Part shown: piece by piece, positions 1 through 12,369 of the stretch
How the letters are laid out: every line of letters begins with the position of its first letter
Numbering within the stretch: the stretch's first letter is position 1
DNA from: Ochotona curzoniae
Lineage: Eukaryota > Chordata > Mammalia > Lagomorpha > Ochotonidae
Assembly (NCBI RefSeq): GCF_017591425.1
Contig: NW_024467104.1
Location: 682,001 to 746,000, forward strand
Length of the DNA: 64,000 nucleotides
Direction of reading: 5' to 3'
Translations under genes and position numbers: made by a program
The notes under the pieces: model-generated
Told to the model about the DNA's origin: nothing
Databases searched by the model: none
What the model saw: the letters and a program-made list of their open reading frames with translations, nothing else

Positions 1-707
1 AAGTGTTGGTATCAAAGGATGACCTGACACAAGGGGCTACCCCAAGTGGCAGCTCTGAAGAAAAGAGTCTGAGAGTCACTGATTCTGTTAAGCTCTGCAG
101 AAGAGTTGTGACCAAACCTCCATCAAAACTCAGAAAGGAAAAGAAATCACCTTGGGAATCCCTGAACTGAGCAACTCAATGGTTGGGATTGGTGACGATT
201 TGTGGTCAAAGAAGAAAAACAAAAGGAATAGGCTAAAGTTACTGCTTGGGACTGCCCTTATTCCATGTAGGAGCGCCTGGTCCGAGTCCCTGGTGCTCTG
301 CTTCTACTCCAGCTTCCTGCTAATGCAGACTCTGGGAGACAGTGGTGGATTGAGTTCTAACTTCTGACTTTGGCCTGCACAGCCCTGGTTGGCAAGGATA
401 TTGGAAAGAAAACCGGATAGAAGCACTCTCTCCATTTGCCTACCTGCCTTTATAACCTCTATAACTGCTGGTCTGTTCTTCATCCCTACAGTTCTGTCCT
501 CAAGAATGTCACATAAATTAGATCTCAGGGCACGCAGCCTTCAGGACTGGCCTCCTCCCCTAAGCAGAAGCCCTGTGATACACTTGCTCACTCTGACAGC
601 AATGGTGCCTGCCTCTGCATAGCTAGAATTAACCCACTTAGCACCACACAATCATCACTCACTTCTTTCTGCAGAGGTAAAACTCACAGACCATGAAATT
701 CAAGTCC
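1..707. other. Left edge, no recognised feature
   Basis: No OR, SINE or LINE signature is recognisable. Short open frames (up to about 77 codons) show no family resemblance and no splice-site support. Base composition is somewhat richer in G+C than the rest of the window. Confidence 0.5.
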
Positions 708-890
708 TTTAAAAAGATTTTATTTATTCTGAAAGGCAGAGTTACAGAGGGAGAGAGATCTTCCATCCACTGGCTCACTCCCCAAATGGCCACAACAGTC
801 ATGACTGAGCTAGGCCAAAGCCAAAACTCAGGGACTTCTTCCAGGTCTCTCATTTGGGTATAAGGGCCCAACACCTGTGTTTTTGATGTC
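708..890 (-). repeat. CSINE, old, truncated
   Basis: Reads as the reverse complement of the lagomorph C-repeat: an A-tail (aaaaagattttattta), then 'ggcagagttacag', 'atcttccatccactgg', 'ctcactccccaaatgg' and 'aggtctc'. It stops after 'aagggccca', so the 5' tRNA-like half is missing. Diverged, so an old insertion. Confidence 0.8.
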
Positions 891-2341
891 ATATCTAAGA
901 ATCTGTAGCCAAATTCAAGGTTATGAAGATTTGTGTCTTTTGTGTTTTCTCCTGAAGATTTTGAAGTTCAACCTATTTTGATCAATTTTGCATGTAGCAT
1001 GAGAAAAAGATCAAATTTTCATCTTTTACATACTAAAAGGCAGTTGTCCCATTATTTGGATTTATTCAATAATGTTGTCGCTCTGTATGAACATCAACTG
1101 ATCTTGCATATAGAAGATTCTTTCTGGGTGCCTAATTGTGCCCCTTTGATTGATGTCATTAACTGTTAAGGCATGGGAGAAAGATACAAATAAACATGGC
1201 CTCAACTCCTTGGAGAGATCAATCCAATAAGGCAGAACACTCTTCTCATTGGACTTGATTGATGTGGGCAGAAGTTTGTAGATTCGTGATAGATTTTGAA
1301 CCAACGTATCCCTTCTAAATCTGGAGCCTTGCAACCATGATTTCTATCTTATTCCCAGAGGAGGAATTTGTCAGGGGCAGTGGCCATACATCTCCTGGGA
1401 GCTATCATTCCCTGTTCCTTCCAAGTGGCTGTTCACATCACATAAATATAATTTAACTCTGGGAGGTCATGGTCCAGATGCTGGCAATCCCAACGTTTTG
1501 TCAGTGCACAAGAATGGCACTGAGTCTTACTGTGGTGTTTGAGGGAAATAAAAAATCTCAACTTCTGGGTGATACCAAATGGCAGATCCAAGGGCTGACA
1601 TGGGTATCTGGGAATCATTGGCCTGAGCTGAGATTGCCTTGTGCTGCATGACCTGCAGCTTGCAGGTAGCTCAGACAATGTTGGGCAGCCAATACTCCCA
1701 TTGTCCCCTCCACACTTACCATGGGTAGGAAAGGCCCATGAGCGGGAAGAATGTCAGGGGGTGGCCAAGCAAAAGGCACAGGGCAGAGAGGCTGCCTGTG
1801 GCCCTGAATAACCTGTTTCTTTGCACTCTGCTTTCTTCCAGATTGATTTGGGAGGCACGGCTCAGCTGCTGCCTCAGCTTTTGGTCAAAGTCATTGCTTC
1901 TGAGTGTGTTGTCCTGGCTGGCACCAGCCTGACTCTCTAACTCTGGTCCCCTGGTGGTCTTGGAAATACCTTTGCTGTCTTTTTGTGTCCTTCTGTGCAT
2001 TCCTGCTTGTCACAAGGCTCACTGAGGGAAGTCACTCATGTGGGAGTGACATGGGGAAGACAGAGAGCCCCTCTTTGGTGTCTGAGGCGCTAAGTCCATG
2101 GCTGAACCTGGATTTCTTTCTCGGATCTCTCTGTCCCTGACAGTGGTGCTGATGCATGGCCCAGTCCTGAAGATGGCTGGGGATTTGTGAACTTTATCTC
2201 AGGGTAAGCAAGAAAACTCTAAGTGATGAAGCAAAGCTGGCAGTGGGGTGCAGAATGTGGTCAGCTGTTGTCCCTGCTACTGCTGAAGGCAAATTTTCAT
2301 TTCCCTTGGAAATCCCCAACATTTGAGTTCAGAGGCTTCTG

Positions 2342-2343
<2 letters not shown>
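891..2343. other. Non-repetitive stretch, nothing recognised
   Basis: No gene, SINE or LINE could be recognised. Open frames of 60-94 codons lie on both strands between 930 and 2140, but they overlap one another, are unrelated to known families and have no supporting signals. Confidence 0.5.

Positions 2344-2388
<45 letters not shown>
2344..2388. repeat. (TG)n microsatellite
   Basis: An uninterrupted run of alternating T and G of roughly 22 units, ending in 'gtgttcac'. A typical mammalian dinucleotide repeat, likely length-polymorphic. Confidence 0.95.
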
Positions 2389-3711
2389 CACAGCCCTGGG
2401 GATTTTGGTTCATGAAATTTCCAAGCAGGTGGTCAACTCTCATCAATTATACATAACATTAGAGTTGGCCAACCCAGGAGGGCAAAGGTGACAATCCCAG
2501 CAAGGCTACCACCCAGGAATGCAGAACCCACTAAAACCAGAGGAATGAGTTAGAAACATGAACCCCCATCTGGATCAGACAAAAGAGGATTTTAGTGGCA
2601 TCACCGGTTCTAGTCCTCACCTTGCCTATAGTCCAGAGAGCTTGGGTGAGTTCCAGGCAGTGGCCTCCCAAGTTAACTGTCCTCTCAGTTTGGTTGTATT
2701 CCTTAGAGTCATCTCATGGGTGCCCAGCTATGGGCTAGGACCTGACAGAAGGAGTGTTGGGGGCAGATGGGCAAAGACAAGACCCACGTGGGTGCTGGAG
2801 ACAGTAGGAAAGGGGAATCCGAGCCAAGGTGCCAGGGGCAGAGACACTCCCAGCAAGGGGCACACATTAGTCTGAGCCAGCAAGAGGCAAGTAAGGAGGC
2901 TGAAGAGCCCCACCTCAGCACCTGCACATCCACTCACTGCCCATCATCTAAGGATGTTGACAGGAACAAGCTCATGGAATTGTGGTGGGCTGAAAGAGCC
3001 ACCTGCTCAGTAGATCCTCTGGGATGTGATCTGCAACCAGGGGCTCTGTGATACAGAGTTAGGATGGCCCACCACCTTGCCCCAGGGACCAAGCTGGGGT
3101 TAGGCTGAAGCAAAAAAAAAAAAAAAAAAAAAAAACCACAAATTCTTGGCTTCTGCACCTGCTGCATCCTACTTCTTTTTCCTTCTTCCCTCTGCAGAGA
3201 ATCATTAGTGGAAGAGTCTTCTTCTCAGGTTCTGCCACTAGGAAACTCTACCCAATTAGGCAATGCTCAGAGGACCCTGAGTGCTGGAATGACTATAAGG
3301 GAGTTGTAGGCCACAAAAGGAGAAGAAGGACACAGGGCCCTTCCATCTGTTGAGACTTTTCAAAGTACATCAAGTCAAGAAGGTTCACCCCATGTCTGCT
3401 AGCCTGGGTTATTCTCATTCCCAACCCCATATGTACAAAGAACTCCCAAGGGGCTTGATCATGGGTATTTGAAGTGCTTCAGGTAAGAGAGAGTTTCAGG
3501 TGTGTAACCTGCTGCCTAGAAATCCCTTGGGATGGAGGGAGAAGATGCTGCATCTGATGGCCCCAGTCTACAGGGAGTGACTGTGTCTTGTCTTGTTCTT
3601 AAAGGTGCTCAAAAGAACAAATACTGTGGGACGACTTGGTCTTCACTCAATCCCTCGGCAGGCAAAGGTGGAGAGAAAAGCAAATAGGAATAGCATCCCA
3701 AAGGGAAACAG
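2389..3711. other. Intergenic DNA with an A-tract
   Basis: A poly-A run of about 23 bases at 3112-3134 could be the tail of an unrecognised retroposed sequence. Overlapping open frames on both strands near 2560-3050 reflect higher G+C rather than an evident gene. Nothing else recognised. Confidence 0.5.
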
Positions 3712-4035
3712 TTGCAGCACAGCAAGTTAAGCCATCTCTTGTGACACTGGTATTCTAATCAGCGCTAATTCAAATCCTGACAGCTCCACTTTCAATCCAG
3801 CTCCCTGCTAATGCACCTAGGAAAAGCAGTGGAGGATAGACCAAGTCCTTACGACACTACACCTATGTGGGAGACCCACAAGAGCATCCTGGTTCCTGAT
3901 TTTGGCCCAGTAGACCCCAACTACTACAGTCATTTGAGGAGTAAAGCAATAGATGGAGAATCTTCTCTGTCTCTCTTTCTCTCTCTATAAAATCTGCCTT
4001 TCAAATAAAAAAATAAATAAATCATTTTTTTAAAA
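3712..4035 (+). repeat. CSINE, near full length
   Basis: Plus-strand C-repeat: 'cagctccactt', 'tccagctccctgct', 'gtgggagaccca', 'cctggttcctg', 'tctgcctttcaaataaaa' and an A-rich tail. The 5' head is diverged. Several CpG positions have decayed, so it is not a recent insertion. Confidence 0.88.
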
Positions 4036-4379
4036 AGCCACTGGAATTATACTGACAAAAAAAAATGGTGAAGATAGCATATTTATGTCAGGCTATATTT
4101 TGCCACAACAACAGATTGGAAGAAGGGAAAACACATGACCGCCAGCCAACATGAGCAGCAGAGAGAGGCCAGGACTTCCCTGTTCTCGGCACCAGACACT
4201 ACTACAGCAGCTGGGAGAACAAGATTATTGACGGAGGCTGGACACAGAAGGTTGGGAAGGATGGATGGCAACATGGAGGCCCAGGATGAAGAGTGCTCAT
4301 CAGGTCAAGCTGGATGGAGGGGGGTCCATCCTAGAAGGGGCCACAGAGGACACGGCTGTGACTCCAGCTAGTCATGGGT

Positions 4380-4680
4380 GGAAGGAGTGGGCCAAGGGTA
4401 TTTCATTCTGATCAGCAGCTCCAATCTGCTCTCGTCCAACCCAGGAAGGTACCAAATCCTGGCCAATCCCCCACTCAACATGAAGAAACGGTCAAAGGCA
4501 TCAGTAAGTTATCACCCTGGTCCTGGATCCACTGTGCACACATCAAAGTTTCTGTCCTCATCCTTACCTAGCCCAGTTAAGGTTATCTATGGAGTGAATC
4601 AGCAGATAGAAGCTCTCTCTCTCTCTCCATATATCTCTATCTCCATCTCTTGTGCCCTGTCTCTGTAACTTTCTTAAATG
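4380..4680 (+). repeat. Possible rearranged CSINE
   Basis: Contains scattered C-repeat-like words (cagcagctccaatctg, 'gagtgaatcagcagatagaag', then a CT-rich 'ctctctctctc' 3' section), but the middle does not align convincingly. Either a heavily diverged, internally rearranged SINE or chance similarity. The stretch before it (4036-4380) is unrecognised. Confidence 0.4.
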
Positions 4681-4697
4681 TGGAAGAAGGTTCTGTT

Positions 4698-4955
4698 ATC
4701 AAAAGATTTATTTTTATTTGAAAGGCAGAGTTACAAAGATAGGAGAGACAGAGATATCTTCCATCTGCTGGTTCGTTCCACAAATGGCTGAAAGGGCCAG
4801 AGCTAAGCCAATCCAAAGCTAGGAGCCAGTAACTTGTTCAGCTCTCATATGTGGGTGCAAGGACCCAACGACTTAAGTCATTTTCTGCTATTTTCCCAGG
4901 AGCATTAGCAGGAAACTGGATCAGAAGCAAAGCAGCTACAGCACAAACCATCACA
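4698..4955 (-). repeat. CSINE, old
   Basis: Reverse-complement C-repeat: 'aaaagatttatttttatttgaaaggcag', 'atcttccatctgctgg', 'agctaagccaatccaaagc', 'ggtgcaaggaccca' and 'cccaggagcattagcagg'. Strongly diverged near its 5' head. From 4956 to 5500 the DNA is AT-rich and unrecognised. (Quoted words here are separate short matches.). Confidence 0.8.
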
Positions 4956-5499
4956 AGTCTTAACTTTCTCCAACCCCTGTGACCAGCCCCTTAGGTTGCA
5001 GACCCAATGGCCTCATCACCCACCCCAGACCCTGGGGCACAGCAACAGAGGAGGGAGCATTTTTCCCAATTTATTTAATTAAATTTGTTGGTATGCATAT
5101 CAAGTTTGACAAAAATAGCCAAGAAAGTGAGAGATGGAATTTTAAATTATTAACATGCACCAAAATAGAATCTATGATTCATAAAGGATGTTATAATTTA
5201 TTTATTTATAACAAACTATAATATACTATAATTGCATTTATTATCAGAAAAAATGTACAGACACATGTCACTCTTAAAACTGATGTTGTCATATCTTTGA
5301 AAAGGTGTTTGGGAAGGATTTTGAGATAGTCTCTACTTGATTCTAGATGTTATCCATGAGGAATGTGTCTTATCTCTGGCAACAGAGCCTGAACTGGAAG
5401 ATCACTGCTGATTAAGTGTTGTACGATCATAATAAAATTAAAGTGTAACCCCCTCCTCCCTGAAAATATAGAGTCTTATATTTGAAAAAGTACAACTAG

Positions 5500-5807
5500 G
5501 GTCAGTATTGTGGCATAGTAAAGTAGGCATCTGCCTGTGACACCAACATCCCATATGGGCAGTGGTTTGCATTCCAGTTACTCCACTTGCAATTCATTCT
5601 CTGCTTCTGTCTTGGGAAAGCAAGGAAAGATGGCTGAGATCCCTGGGACCTTGAGCTTGTGTGGTGGACCTGGAGAAAGCTCCTGGCTCTTGGCTTCGGG
5701 TCAGCTCAGTTACGGGAAGTAGTAATCTTGTGAATGTGCCAAGAGATGGAAAATCTCTCTGTGTTTCTCCTCTCCATAGCTCTGCCTTTCAAATAAAAAT
5801 AGATCTC
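5500..5807 (+). repeat. CSINE, near full length
   Basis: Plus-strand copy with 'catcccatatgggc', 'ctgtcttgggaaagca', 'gctcctggctcttggcttc', 'tctgcctttcaaataaaaat'. The short open frames here derive from the SINE. Confidence 0.88.
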
Positions 5808-6145
5808 AAAGTAAAGAAGAAACAAAACCAAATGAGTTTAAATATAATCAGATTGGAATGTGTGCATTACTGTATTAATAAATGCGCAGAACTTATCTCT
5901 GACATCAAAATAAGAAATCCTAGTATTTTTCAGAACTTGTTCTGTGCTGTTTTTAGAAATTAAGTGTACTATAATGAACTTTGCCATATACATGTATCAC
6001 TCCATGACCACCTTACATTTATTTGTAGGAAAGATTTGTTGACAAAAGATAGACCAATTTTGCTGCAAAAAGAGAAATGTTAAAATACAACAGAATCAAC
6101 AGAATTTGGTGCATTTGTTTATTTGAATCATAGATACAATTCTTT

Positions 6146-6440
6146 TTAAAAGTATTTATTTCTTTATTATTGGAAAGTCAGGAATACAAAGAGAAGGAGA
6201 AACATAGAGAACTTCCATCCATGGATTCACTCCTCAAGTGACCGCAACAAGAGCTTCTTCTTCTGGGTCACCCATGCAGGTGCAGGGTCCCAAGGTTTTG
6301 GGTTGTCCTTTACTGCTTTCCCAGGCCAGAAGCAGCGAGCTGGATGGAAAGTAGGGACACTGGGATTAGAACTGGTGCCCATACGAGAATCTGGCACTTT
6401 TACAGCATGGGATTTAGCTGCTAATCTATGGCACTGGGCC
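6146..6440 (-). repeat. CSINE, near full length
   Basis: Reverse-complement copy from an A-tail (aaaagtatttatttc) through 'gattcactcctcaagtg', 'ggtgcagggtcccaagg', 'cccaggcc' to 'ggcactgggcc', the complement of the C-repeat start. The 5808-6145 gap before it is AT-rich and unrecognised. Confidence 0.9.
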
Positions 6441-6674
6441 CAGACACAATTCTTAGAAAGAGAAGTGCACAGTGTACTGACAAATCTGTCTGACAAGCAG
6501 CTAAGGGTGATTTAAAGGAAAGATGGTGTTTTAATTATTTGTTTGTTTGTTTTAGGCTTCATAATTATGGTATATATTGCATAGTAGGTTTTAATTTACA
6601 GAAACCAGTAATTTTTGTATCATTTTAATTATTACTACTATTTAAGGGGGAAAAAACTCACTAAGGAACAAATC

Positions 6675-6940
6675 ATTGGTCTAGTGTTTTAAATAACTGC
6701 TTGAGATGCCCAAGTCTCATGTCAGAGTCCCCAGATTGAGTCTGTTTTGCCTCTCATTTAGCTTCTTGTCAATTCACACCCAGCAGATGATGGCTGACAC
6801 GATTGGATCCCTCCAATTTATAAATTTAATTCAAATTGTCCCAATCTGGGACTTAGTTATGCTCAGTGCCAGGTGTTTTAAGTATTTGGAGAGTGAACTG
6901 AATAGTGAAAGATTGATCCCTCTTTCTCTCTCATTTAAGA
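6675..6940 (+). repeat. CSINE, very degraded
   Basis: Weak plus-strand C-repeat similarity: 'gtctagtgttttaaataactgcttgagatgcc' region at 6678-6709, 'gagagtgaactgaatagtgaaag' region and 'ccctctttctctctcattt' near the 3' end. Old insertion; edges uncertain. Confidence 0.55.
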
Positions 6941-6984
6941 ATAATTTTAAGTATAAACAAAATGCAATTTCAAATTTATGAATT

Positions 6985-7810
6985 TGTTATGTTCTTATTC
7001 TAACCAAAGATTTATTTTTCATATGTTCTTTGTTACCATTCAGTGAAATCAATTGCTCTTGAAGAATACTTTTCTGACTAATCCTGTATCAGTTGAGTAA
7101 TTTGTAAATGTTTTCCCCATTCTGTAAGTTACCTTTTCACTTTGTTGAGTGTTTCCTTTGCAGTGCTGAACTTCTTAGCTCACTGCAACCGCACATGTCT
7201 ATTTTTGTTTTGACAGTCTGTGTTTTGGGATCTTTTCCAAGAAGTGTTTCTGGTTTGCATGATGGTTTCCTATAGAAACTCCTTAATATTGCATAACAGA
7301 TTTGAGTCCTTGGTTAACTTAGAGTTAATTGTGGTATTAGAAGTTAGAGGGTGGGTATTTTGTTTCATAATTCTCGAGGTAGAAATACAATTTTCCCAAC
7401 GCTATTTGTAGAAGAGATTCTCTTTCTCCAGGGATGGATTTCAGCTTATCTGTCAAACATTAGTTATTCAGCGCTGTATGGATTAGTTTCTGGAGTTTCT
7501 ATTCTGTTACATTGGTGTGTAAGTCTATGGTTGTGTATTGTGCCAGTACCAGGCTTTTCTGAATACAATCACCCTGTAGTATTTCTTGAGGTCAGGTATT
7601 ATGATTACTCTAGTGTTGTTTGTTTAACATTGCTTTAGCTATTGGTGGGTCTCTGTGTTTCCATATGAATGATATATTCATTTTTCTTTGAGATTGAGAA
7701 TGTTGTTGGTAATTTGATTGGCATTGTATTGTCTCTGTAAATTAGTTTTCATAGTATGAAATTTCTGATGACATGAATGCTTTCATCCACAAAAGATTGA
7801 ATATATTTCC
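6985..7810 (-). mobile_element. LINE-1 ORF2 fragment, antisense
   Basis: Read on the plus strand, this matches the well-known reverse complement of the L1 ORF2 3' half: 'agtgtttcctttgcagtgc', 'ttctgttacattggtgt', 'gtgccagtaccaggc', 'gaggtcaggtattatgatt', 'ttgctttagctattggtg'. No frame is open over any useful length. A dead, 5'-truncated retroposed piece, followed directly by an old SINE. Confidence 0.8.
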
Positions 7811-7819
7811 CTTTTTAGG

Positions 7820-8125
7820 TCTTATATTTATCTCTTTTGTTTATCCATGTATTCATTTGTTTGAAAGTTTTAGACAGAAATAAAGGGATGGAGGAAGAGA
7901 AAGAAAAAGAAAAAGATCTTTCATTTACTGGTTCACTCCCTGAATGGCTGAAATGGCAGGGGCATGGCCACACTGAACTCACGAGCTTGGACCTGCATCC
8001 AGGTTTCCCATGTGTATTCAAGGTGTTTCATAATATTAATGGAAGAAACTTTTTTGCACTGGTACTAAGATACAAATAAATTCCTGTGGGTTTGTTATTG
8101 AGGCAGAGTTCTAACCACTTATCTA
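7820..8125 (-). repeat. CSINE, old
   Basis: Reverse-complement C-repeat marked by 'gatctttcatttactgg', 'ttcactccctgaatggc', 'acttgcatcc'-like and 'aggtttcccatgtg' segments. The internal purine run 'gaagagaaagaaaaagaaaaag' region near 7890-7917 is expanded. It separates the L1 piece at 7 kb from unrecognised DNA on the right. Confidence 0.7.
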
Positions 8126-10107
8126 ATTGTCAATAATTTTTCATCATGTAAACACAAGAAAGGAATACATTTATGTTACCCAAGAGCCTTTCCACCCCAC
8201 TATCTCACCATGGAATGCTCTGAAATCAGCTTGGGACACTACATTCTGATTTCCAAAGTAATTGTTCTCTATGGTGTTTCCTTGTCTCAAGGGAAGTCTT
8301 TTTTATGTTTTCATTGTTTTTAGCTAAGAATTGAAATTTAACTGCCAAATTTCCCCAGGTATACTCTGTTTATGCAGGATTTATACTTTATAAACAGATT
8401 TGCTTGTTGTAATTCCCACTCACTTTAATTCTTGTGCTTGTGAAGTATATACCATTGATATCCAGATCAGTTAATTTCTTCACAAGGAATTTGTGTCCCA
8501 GTACAGATTATGTTTTATCCAATTAGGAGAAAAAGCTGAAGGGGGTGCCAAAGACATCAATGGCAAACTAAGAAAAAAACCCATGGTCCATATGATTTTT
8601 CTAGTGTTGTTAGTGTCCCCACACATACTACAAAGATTGTTTCTCTACTAGAAAGCTGCTTCAGAACATGCCTGTCTGGTCCCATGTCAAACAATTGTAT
8701 AGAATGTGGTGAGAGTTCATTGCTGCGTTACAGTCTAAAAGAATATTGTATGTTATTTATTACCTTCCAGATAATGCCATAGTGGTTATTTCTTATGAGC
8801 TTCATGGCTGTGCCTTCAATTCCACATGGGTGAAAGCAAAGGATGGAATTTTAGGATCATGAGGCATTTGTATGTAAAGTAGAGTACAAACTTCCACATT
8901 TTCCAAAATCATCTGCTCATTCTGACTTTATGAGCAGTATGTTAGAGATGTGCTTGTGACACATCAACATTAACACTTGAAATGAATATCATGAATTATT
9001 TTCAGGCCAATCCTTTTTTTGGTGAGCAATAGCAATAAACTGATGCTTTACTTTATATTTTCATGACATTAACATTTGTGATGTGCCCGGTGAAATCCAA
9101 AGGCAGAGTAAGAGGCTATTACAGGGGTTGAGTTTTAAAGGTATTTAATTTTCACAAGTTACACACTGTAGCTGATAATATTCCATTGCCATGCAGGCCA
9201 AATGAATATAGAGACTCAGTGCATCCCTTTTATAGAGACATGAACTATCGTCTCAGATACTGGATATACATTTACATAACCCCAGAGGTGTAGATGAATC
9301 CCTACATATACTACAAGAAAACATCTTAAGTAATCTAGTCTGGGCCACTCTCCCCCTATTTTTTTACATTGTAGTAAATTGATGTATAATGAGGCAGACT
9401 GACTTGATAAGCATCACAGTGATCACTGTAACAGTGTACTTAGCCAATCTACAGTTAGAGCTGTGTCTGTTACTATATTTATCTAATATAAATCTACATT
9501 TTAGTGTCAAGGTAGAAGGGAAGGAGTCAAGATATTGGAATATGACTATAAGTCTTTAGGTTTTACAATAGTCAATTTTTGCATATTTGGATAATACTAT
9601 CTTTTCCCTAATGCTGGTGAATATATGTGAAGAGTGTGTAGAGTGGAAAGAAATGTTGGAGACTGAAGTGAAGATATTAAAATCATTTGACAGGTTTTCC
9701 TATTTCTATAAAATTCCAGAATGAAGGGGTTACTTTAGACTATTTGTTTCAAAATTTTAAGAGGAAAATCTTAACAATACACCCAGCTAAAACATTTTCA
9801 TTCATTTTGCTGAACAAGTTCAATGAAATGTAGGCTGCAATAAATCAGTTTGGTGATTTCCTCCTTTAGACACATATTTCAGGGGCTTAAGATCCCATAT
9901 TCTAACAATTATAATTTCCTTACTTTTTGATTATTACCTGAATGTAATTAAGCAATTCAAGAGGCAGATCAAATTGGTTTTTTTTATGAGATAAAAGTCA
10001 TAAGGCCTTTGAATGAATAAGCTGTCACTTATCTTCAGAATTGGGCATAATCCGTGAAACTGCCAGTTTGTGACACCTTTAAAATATTTTTTTAAGATTT
10101 GTTTATT
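8126..10107. other. AT-rich intergenic stretch, nothing recognised
   Basis: About 2 kb with no SINE, L1, OR or coding signal that I can identify. Open frames are very short throughout, consistent with noncoding DNA. Confidence 0.55.
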
Positions 10108-10108
10108 T

Positions 10109-10432
10109 GGGGCCCGGCGCAGTGGCGCAGTGGTTATGGTCCTCGCCTTACATGCCCAGGATCCCATATGGGCGCCGGTTCTAATCCCGGCAGCTCCACT
10201 TCCCATCCAGCTCCCTGCTTGTGGCCTGGGAAAGCAGTCGAGGACGACCCAAAGCTTTGGGACCCTACACCCGCGTGGGAGGCCCGGAAGAGGCTCCTGG
10301 CTTTGGATCGGCATAGTATCGGCAATTGCGCTCACTTGAGGAGTGAACCATTGGACAGAAGATCTTCCTCTCTGTCTCTCCTCTCTGTTTATCCGCCTTT
10401 CCAATAAAAATAAAATAAATGTTTAAAAAAAA
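10109..10432 (+). repeat. CSINE, young, full length
   Basis: Complete plus-strand copy: 'gggcccggcgcagtggcgc' head, an RNA polymerase III A-box-like 'cagtggttatgg', B-box 'ggttctaatcc', 'cagctccacttccc', 'tgtggcctgggaaagc', 'cacccgcgtgggagg' and an AATAAA-like tail. Retained CpGs mark it as one of the youngest in the window. Overlapping frames of 89-156 codons here belong to the SINE, not to genes. Confidence 0.97.
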
Positions 10433-11065
10433 AAGATTTATTTATTTTTATTTGAAAGGCAATTTTACACAGAGAAGGAGAGATTTTCCATCTGTTGCTT
10501 CACTCCACAAATGTCCGTAATGACTTGAGCTGAGCTGATCTAGAATCAGAAGTCAGGAACGACTTTTTTCTCTTTTAAAGATTTATTTATTTTTATTGGA
10601 GCATCAGCTATATAGAGAGGAGAGACAGAAAAGATCTGCCCATTGATTCACTTGATTCACTCTACAAGCGGTTGCAACAACTGGAGCTGAGATGATCTGA
10701 GCCAGGAACCTCTTCCAGGTCTCCCACGTGTGGGTGCAAGGTCCCAAGGTTTTGGCCATCCTTGACTGGTTTCCCAGGCTACAAGCAGGGAACTTGATGG
10801 GAAGTGGGGCTGCTAGGATTAAAACCAACACCCATGCTGGATCTGGGTGTGTTCAAGATGAAGACTTTAACTGCTACGCTAATGCACTGGCCTTGGAAGT
10901 TCTTCTAGATCTTTCATATGGGCTCTGGGGCCCAAGGACCTCGGCATCCTCTGATGCTTTCCTAGTCCATAAGCAGAGAGCAGCATTGGAAATGAACTTG
11001 CCCTCTCATGGGATGCTGGGACTATAGGCTAACGATTAGCAGGGTGTACCCTTTTGCTGGCCCCA
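10433..11065 (-). repeat. CSINE split by a nested CSINE
   Basis: The 3' part (10433-10565, 'aagatttatttatttttatt' to 'aatcagaagtcaggaac') and the 5' part (10894-11065, from 'ttcttctagatctttcatatg' through 'tgctgg.actataggc' to 'gctggcccc') form one older minus-strand SINE. It is interrupted by the younger copy at 10575-10893. Confidence 0.85.
10575..10893 (-). repeat. CSINE, nested, near full length
   Basis: Reverse-complement copy: 'aaagatttatttatttttat' tail, 'gagaggagagacag', 'tctcccacgtgtgggtg', 'ggtcccaaggttttgg', 'gggaagtggggctgc', ending 'atgcactggcc'. Inserted into the middle of the older minus-strand SINE. Confidence 0.9.
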
Positions 11066-11210
11066 AGTCTGTCTGTTTGCTTATTTATTTATATTGTTTT
11101 TAATGAAGTAGTTTCTTAGACTCAGATATTTTCCCTTTTACCTTCTCACTCCCCCATCCCATCTTTCCCCCTATATTATAACCATATTACAGTTTTTAGC
11201 AACAGCTATG
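11066..11210 (-). mobile_element. LINE-1 3'-end fragment, antisense
   Basis: Pyrimidine-rich 'ttctcactcccccatcccatc' region followed by 'cctatattataaccatattac', like the reverse complement of the L1 3'-UTR polypurine tract. Similar blocks occur at 29.5, 38.0, 51.9 and 52.7 kb. DNA from 11211 to 11905 is unrecognised. Confidence 0.55.
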
Positions 11211-11904
11211 ATTTTTGCATATTCGATCTTACAAGAAATATTTGAAAAAGGGATCGAATAGATTGAAAACATTTGAAATTGGATGGAGACACTTCAAAAT
11301 CGTTTTCCAAAAGAACTCTTTGTACATATTTTCCATCACTATATTTTCCTATTGGCTATCAGTGTCCCACAGCTGCTTCCCCCCCCTTCAAACAGAACCT
11401 TCCACAGGGCATTTTACAAGGTCAGCTGCAAAGGTAAGCCTAAGACCCTCACTTTCTTCACATTCTCCAAGAGTAATGTGTAGGTATGAGTGTCATTGAT
11501 GTTTATATGAGGACAGGTGTGCAGCTTGCAGTCACCGCACCAAGAATTCTCATGTTTCATGCTGGAGATACTGAGCAGTCATTGAGGTGATAGGCTACTC
11601 TCTTGGTGGTTCATATTGACTCATCAGAATTCCTGCAATTAGAATCATCAAGACAAAAGGCTAAATACAAATGACTGCTTTAGTAGTGTCAGTAGTTGGA
11701 TGGACTTCATGGCAGTGTGTCTTTGCAACTTTGTTTTGATGCCTAACTTTAAATTGACTCATGGTTTTCATGTAAATTGTGTACATTATGCTAGGATACA
11801 TTATGTACATTATGTTATAATGAATATGCATGTTGTATAATAATCAGATCAACAAACAAATCTGCCACTTTTAACATTTATTTTTCATTCATTGGGAAGC
11901 ATTT

Positions 11905-12130
11905 GAATTGTCTTTTATTTATGTATTTACATTGGATACATTTGACATATTTCACAATACAGACACAGGAGCATGCTGCAACATCCCAGCCTATCACCCT
12001 TCCTGCCCACATAACACATTCAACCTTCTCCTTCCTTATTTTTTCTCTTTGTTTTAAAATGATACACTTTCATTTCACTCTGCAAGGCAAACTTGACTTT
12101 TTCTAGCTATCTAGAAGTATTCCATGTATA
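11905..12130 (-). mobile_element. LINE-1 3'-UTR-like fragment
   Basis: 'tttacattggatacatttgac', 'cacaatacagacacagg' and 'catcccagcctatcaccctt' resemble the antisense 3'-UTR of L1. Diverged and short; an older LINE remains possible. From 12131 to 12369 nothing is recognised. Confidence 0.4.
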
Positions 12131-12369
12131 CTTGGCTATCTTCATCTTGCTGAACAGTAGAATATCACTACCTAAACCCCACTGGAACCCAAACAACTGT
12201 GTAGTGACAATAACAAAAGCAATAATTTAAGGAAACAGTAGAAAAAATGCCAGAACAGTCATTCCACAAAGAAAGACACAAGTAATGAAGACCAGCAAAT
12301 AAGAATAAGCATCACTAATCATAAGACAAGCACAAATTATTCCTGCTTTTTTTGTTTATTTTGTTTGTT

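Noticed and set aside
1716..3051. Cluster of 60-105-codon frames in the G+C-richer left end
   Set aside because: Frames overlap on both strands and fit chance in higher-G+C DNA. No known domain, no exon-like splice pairing that I could support.
9934..10404. 156-codon minus-strand open frame
   Set aside because: Most of it is antisense CSINE; SINE consensus happens to be open in several frames. The same applies to 60462-60959.
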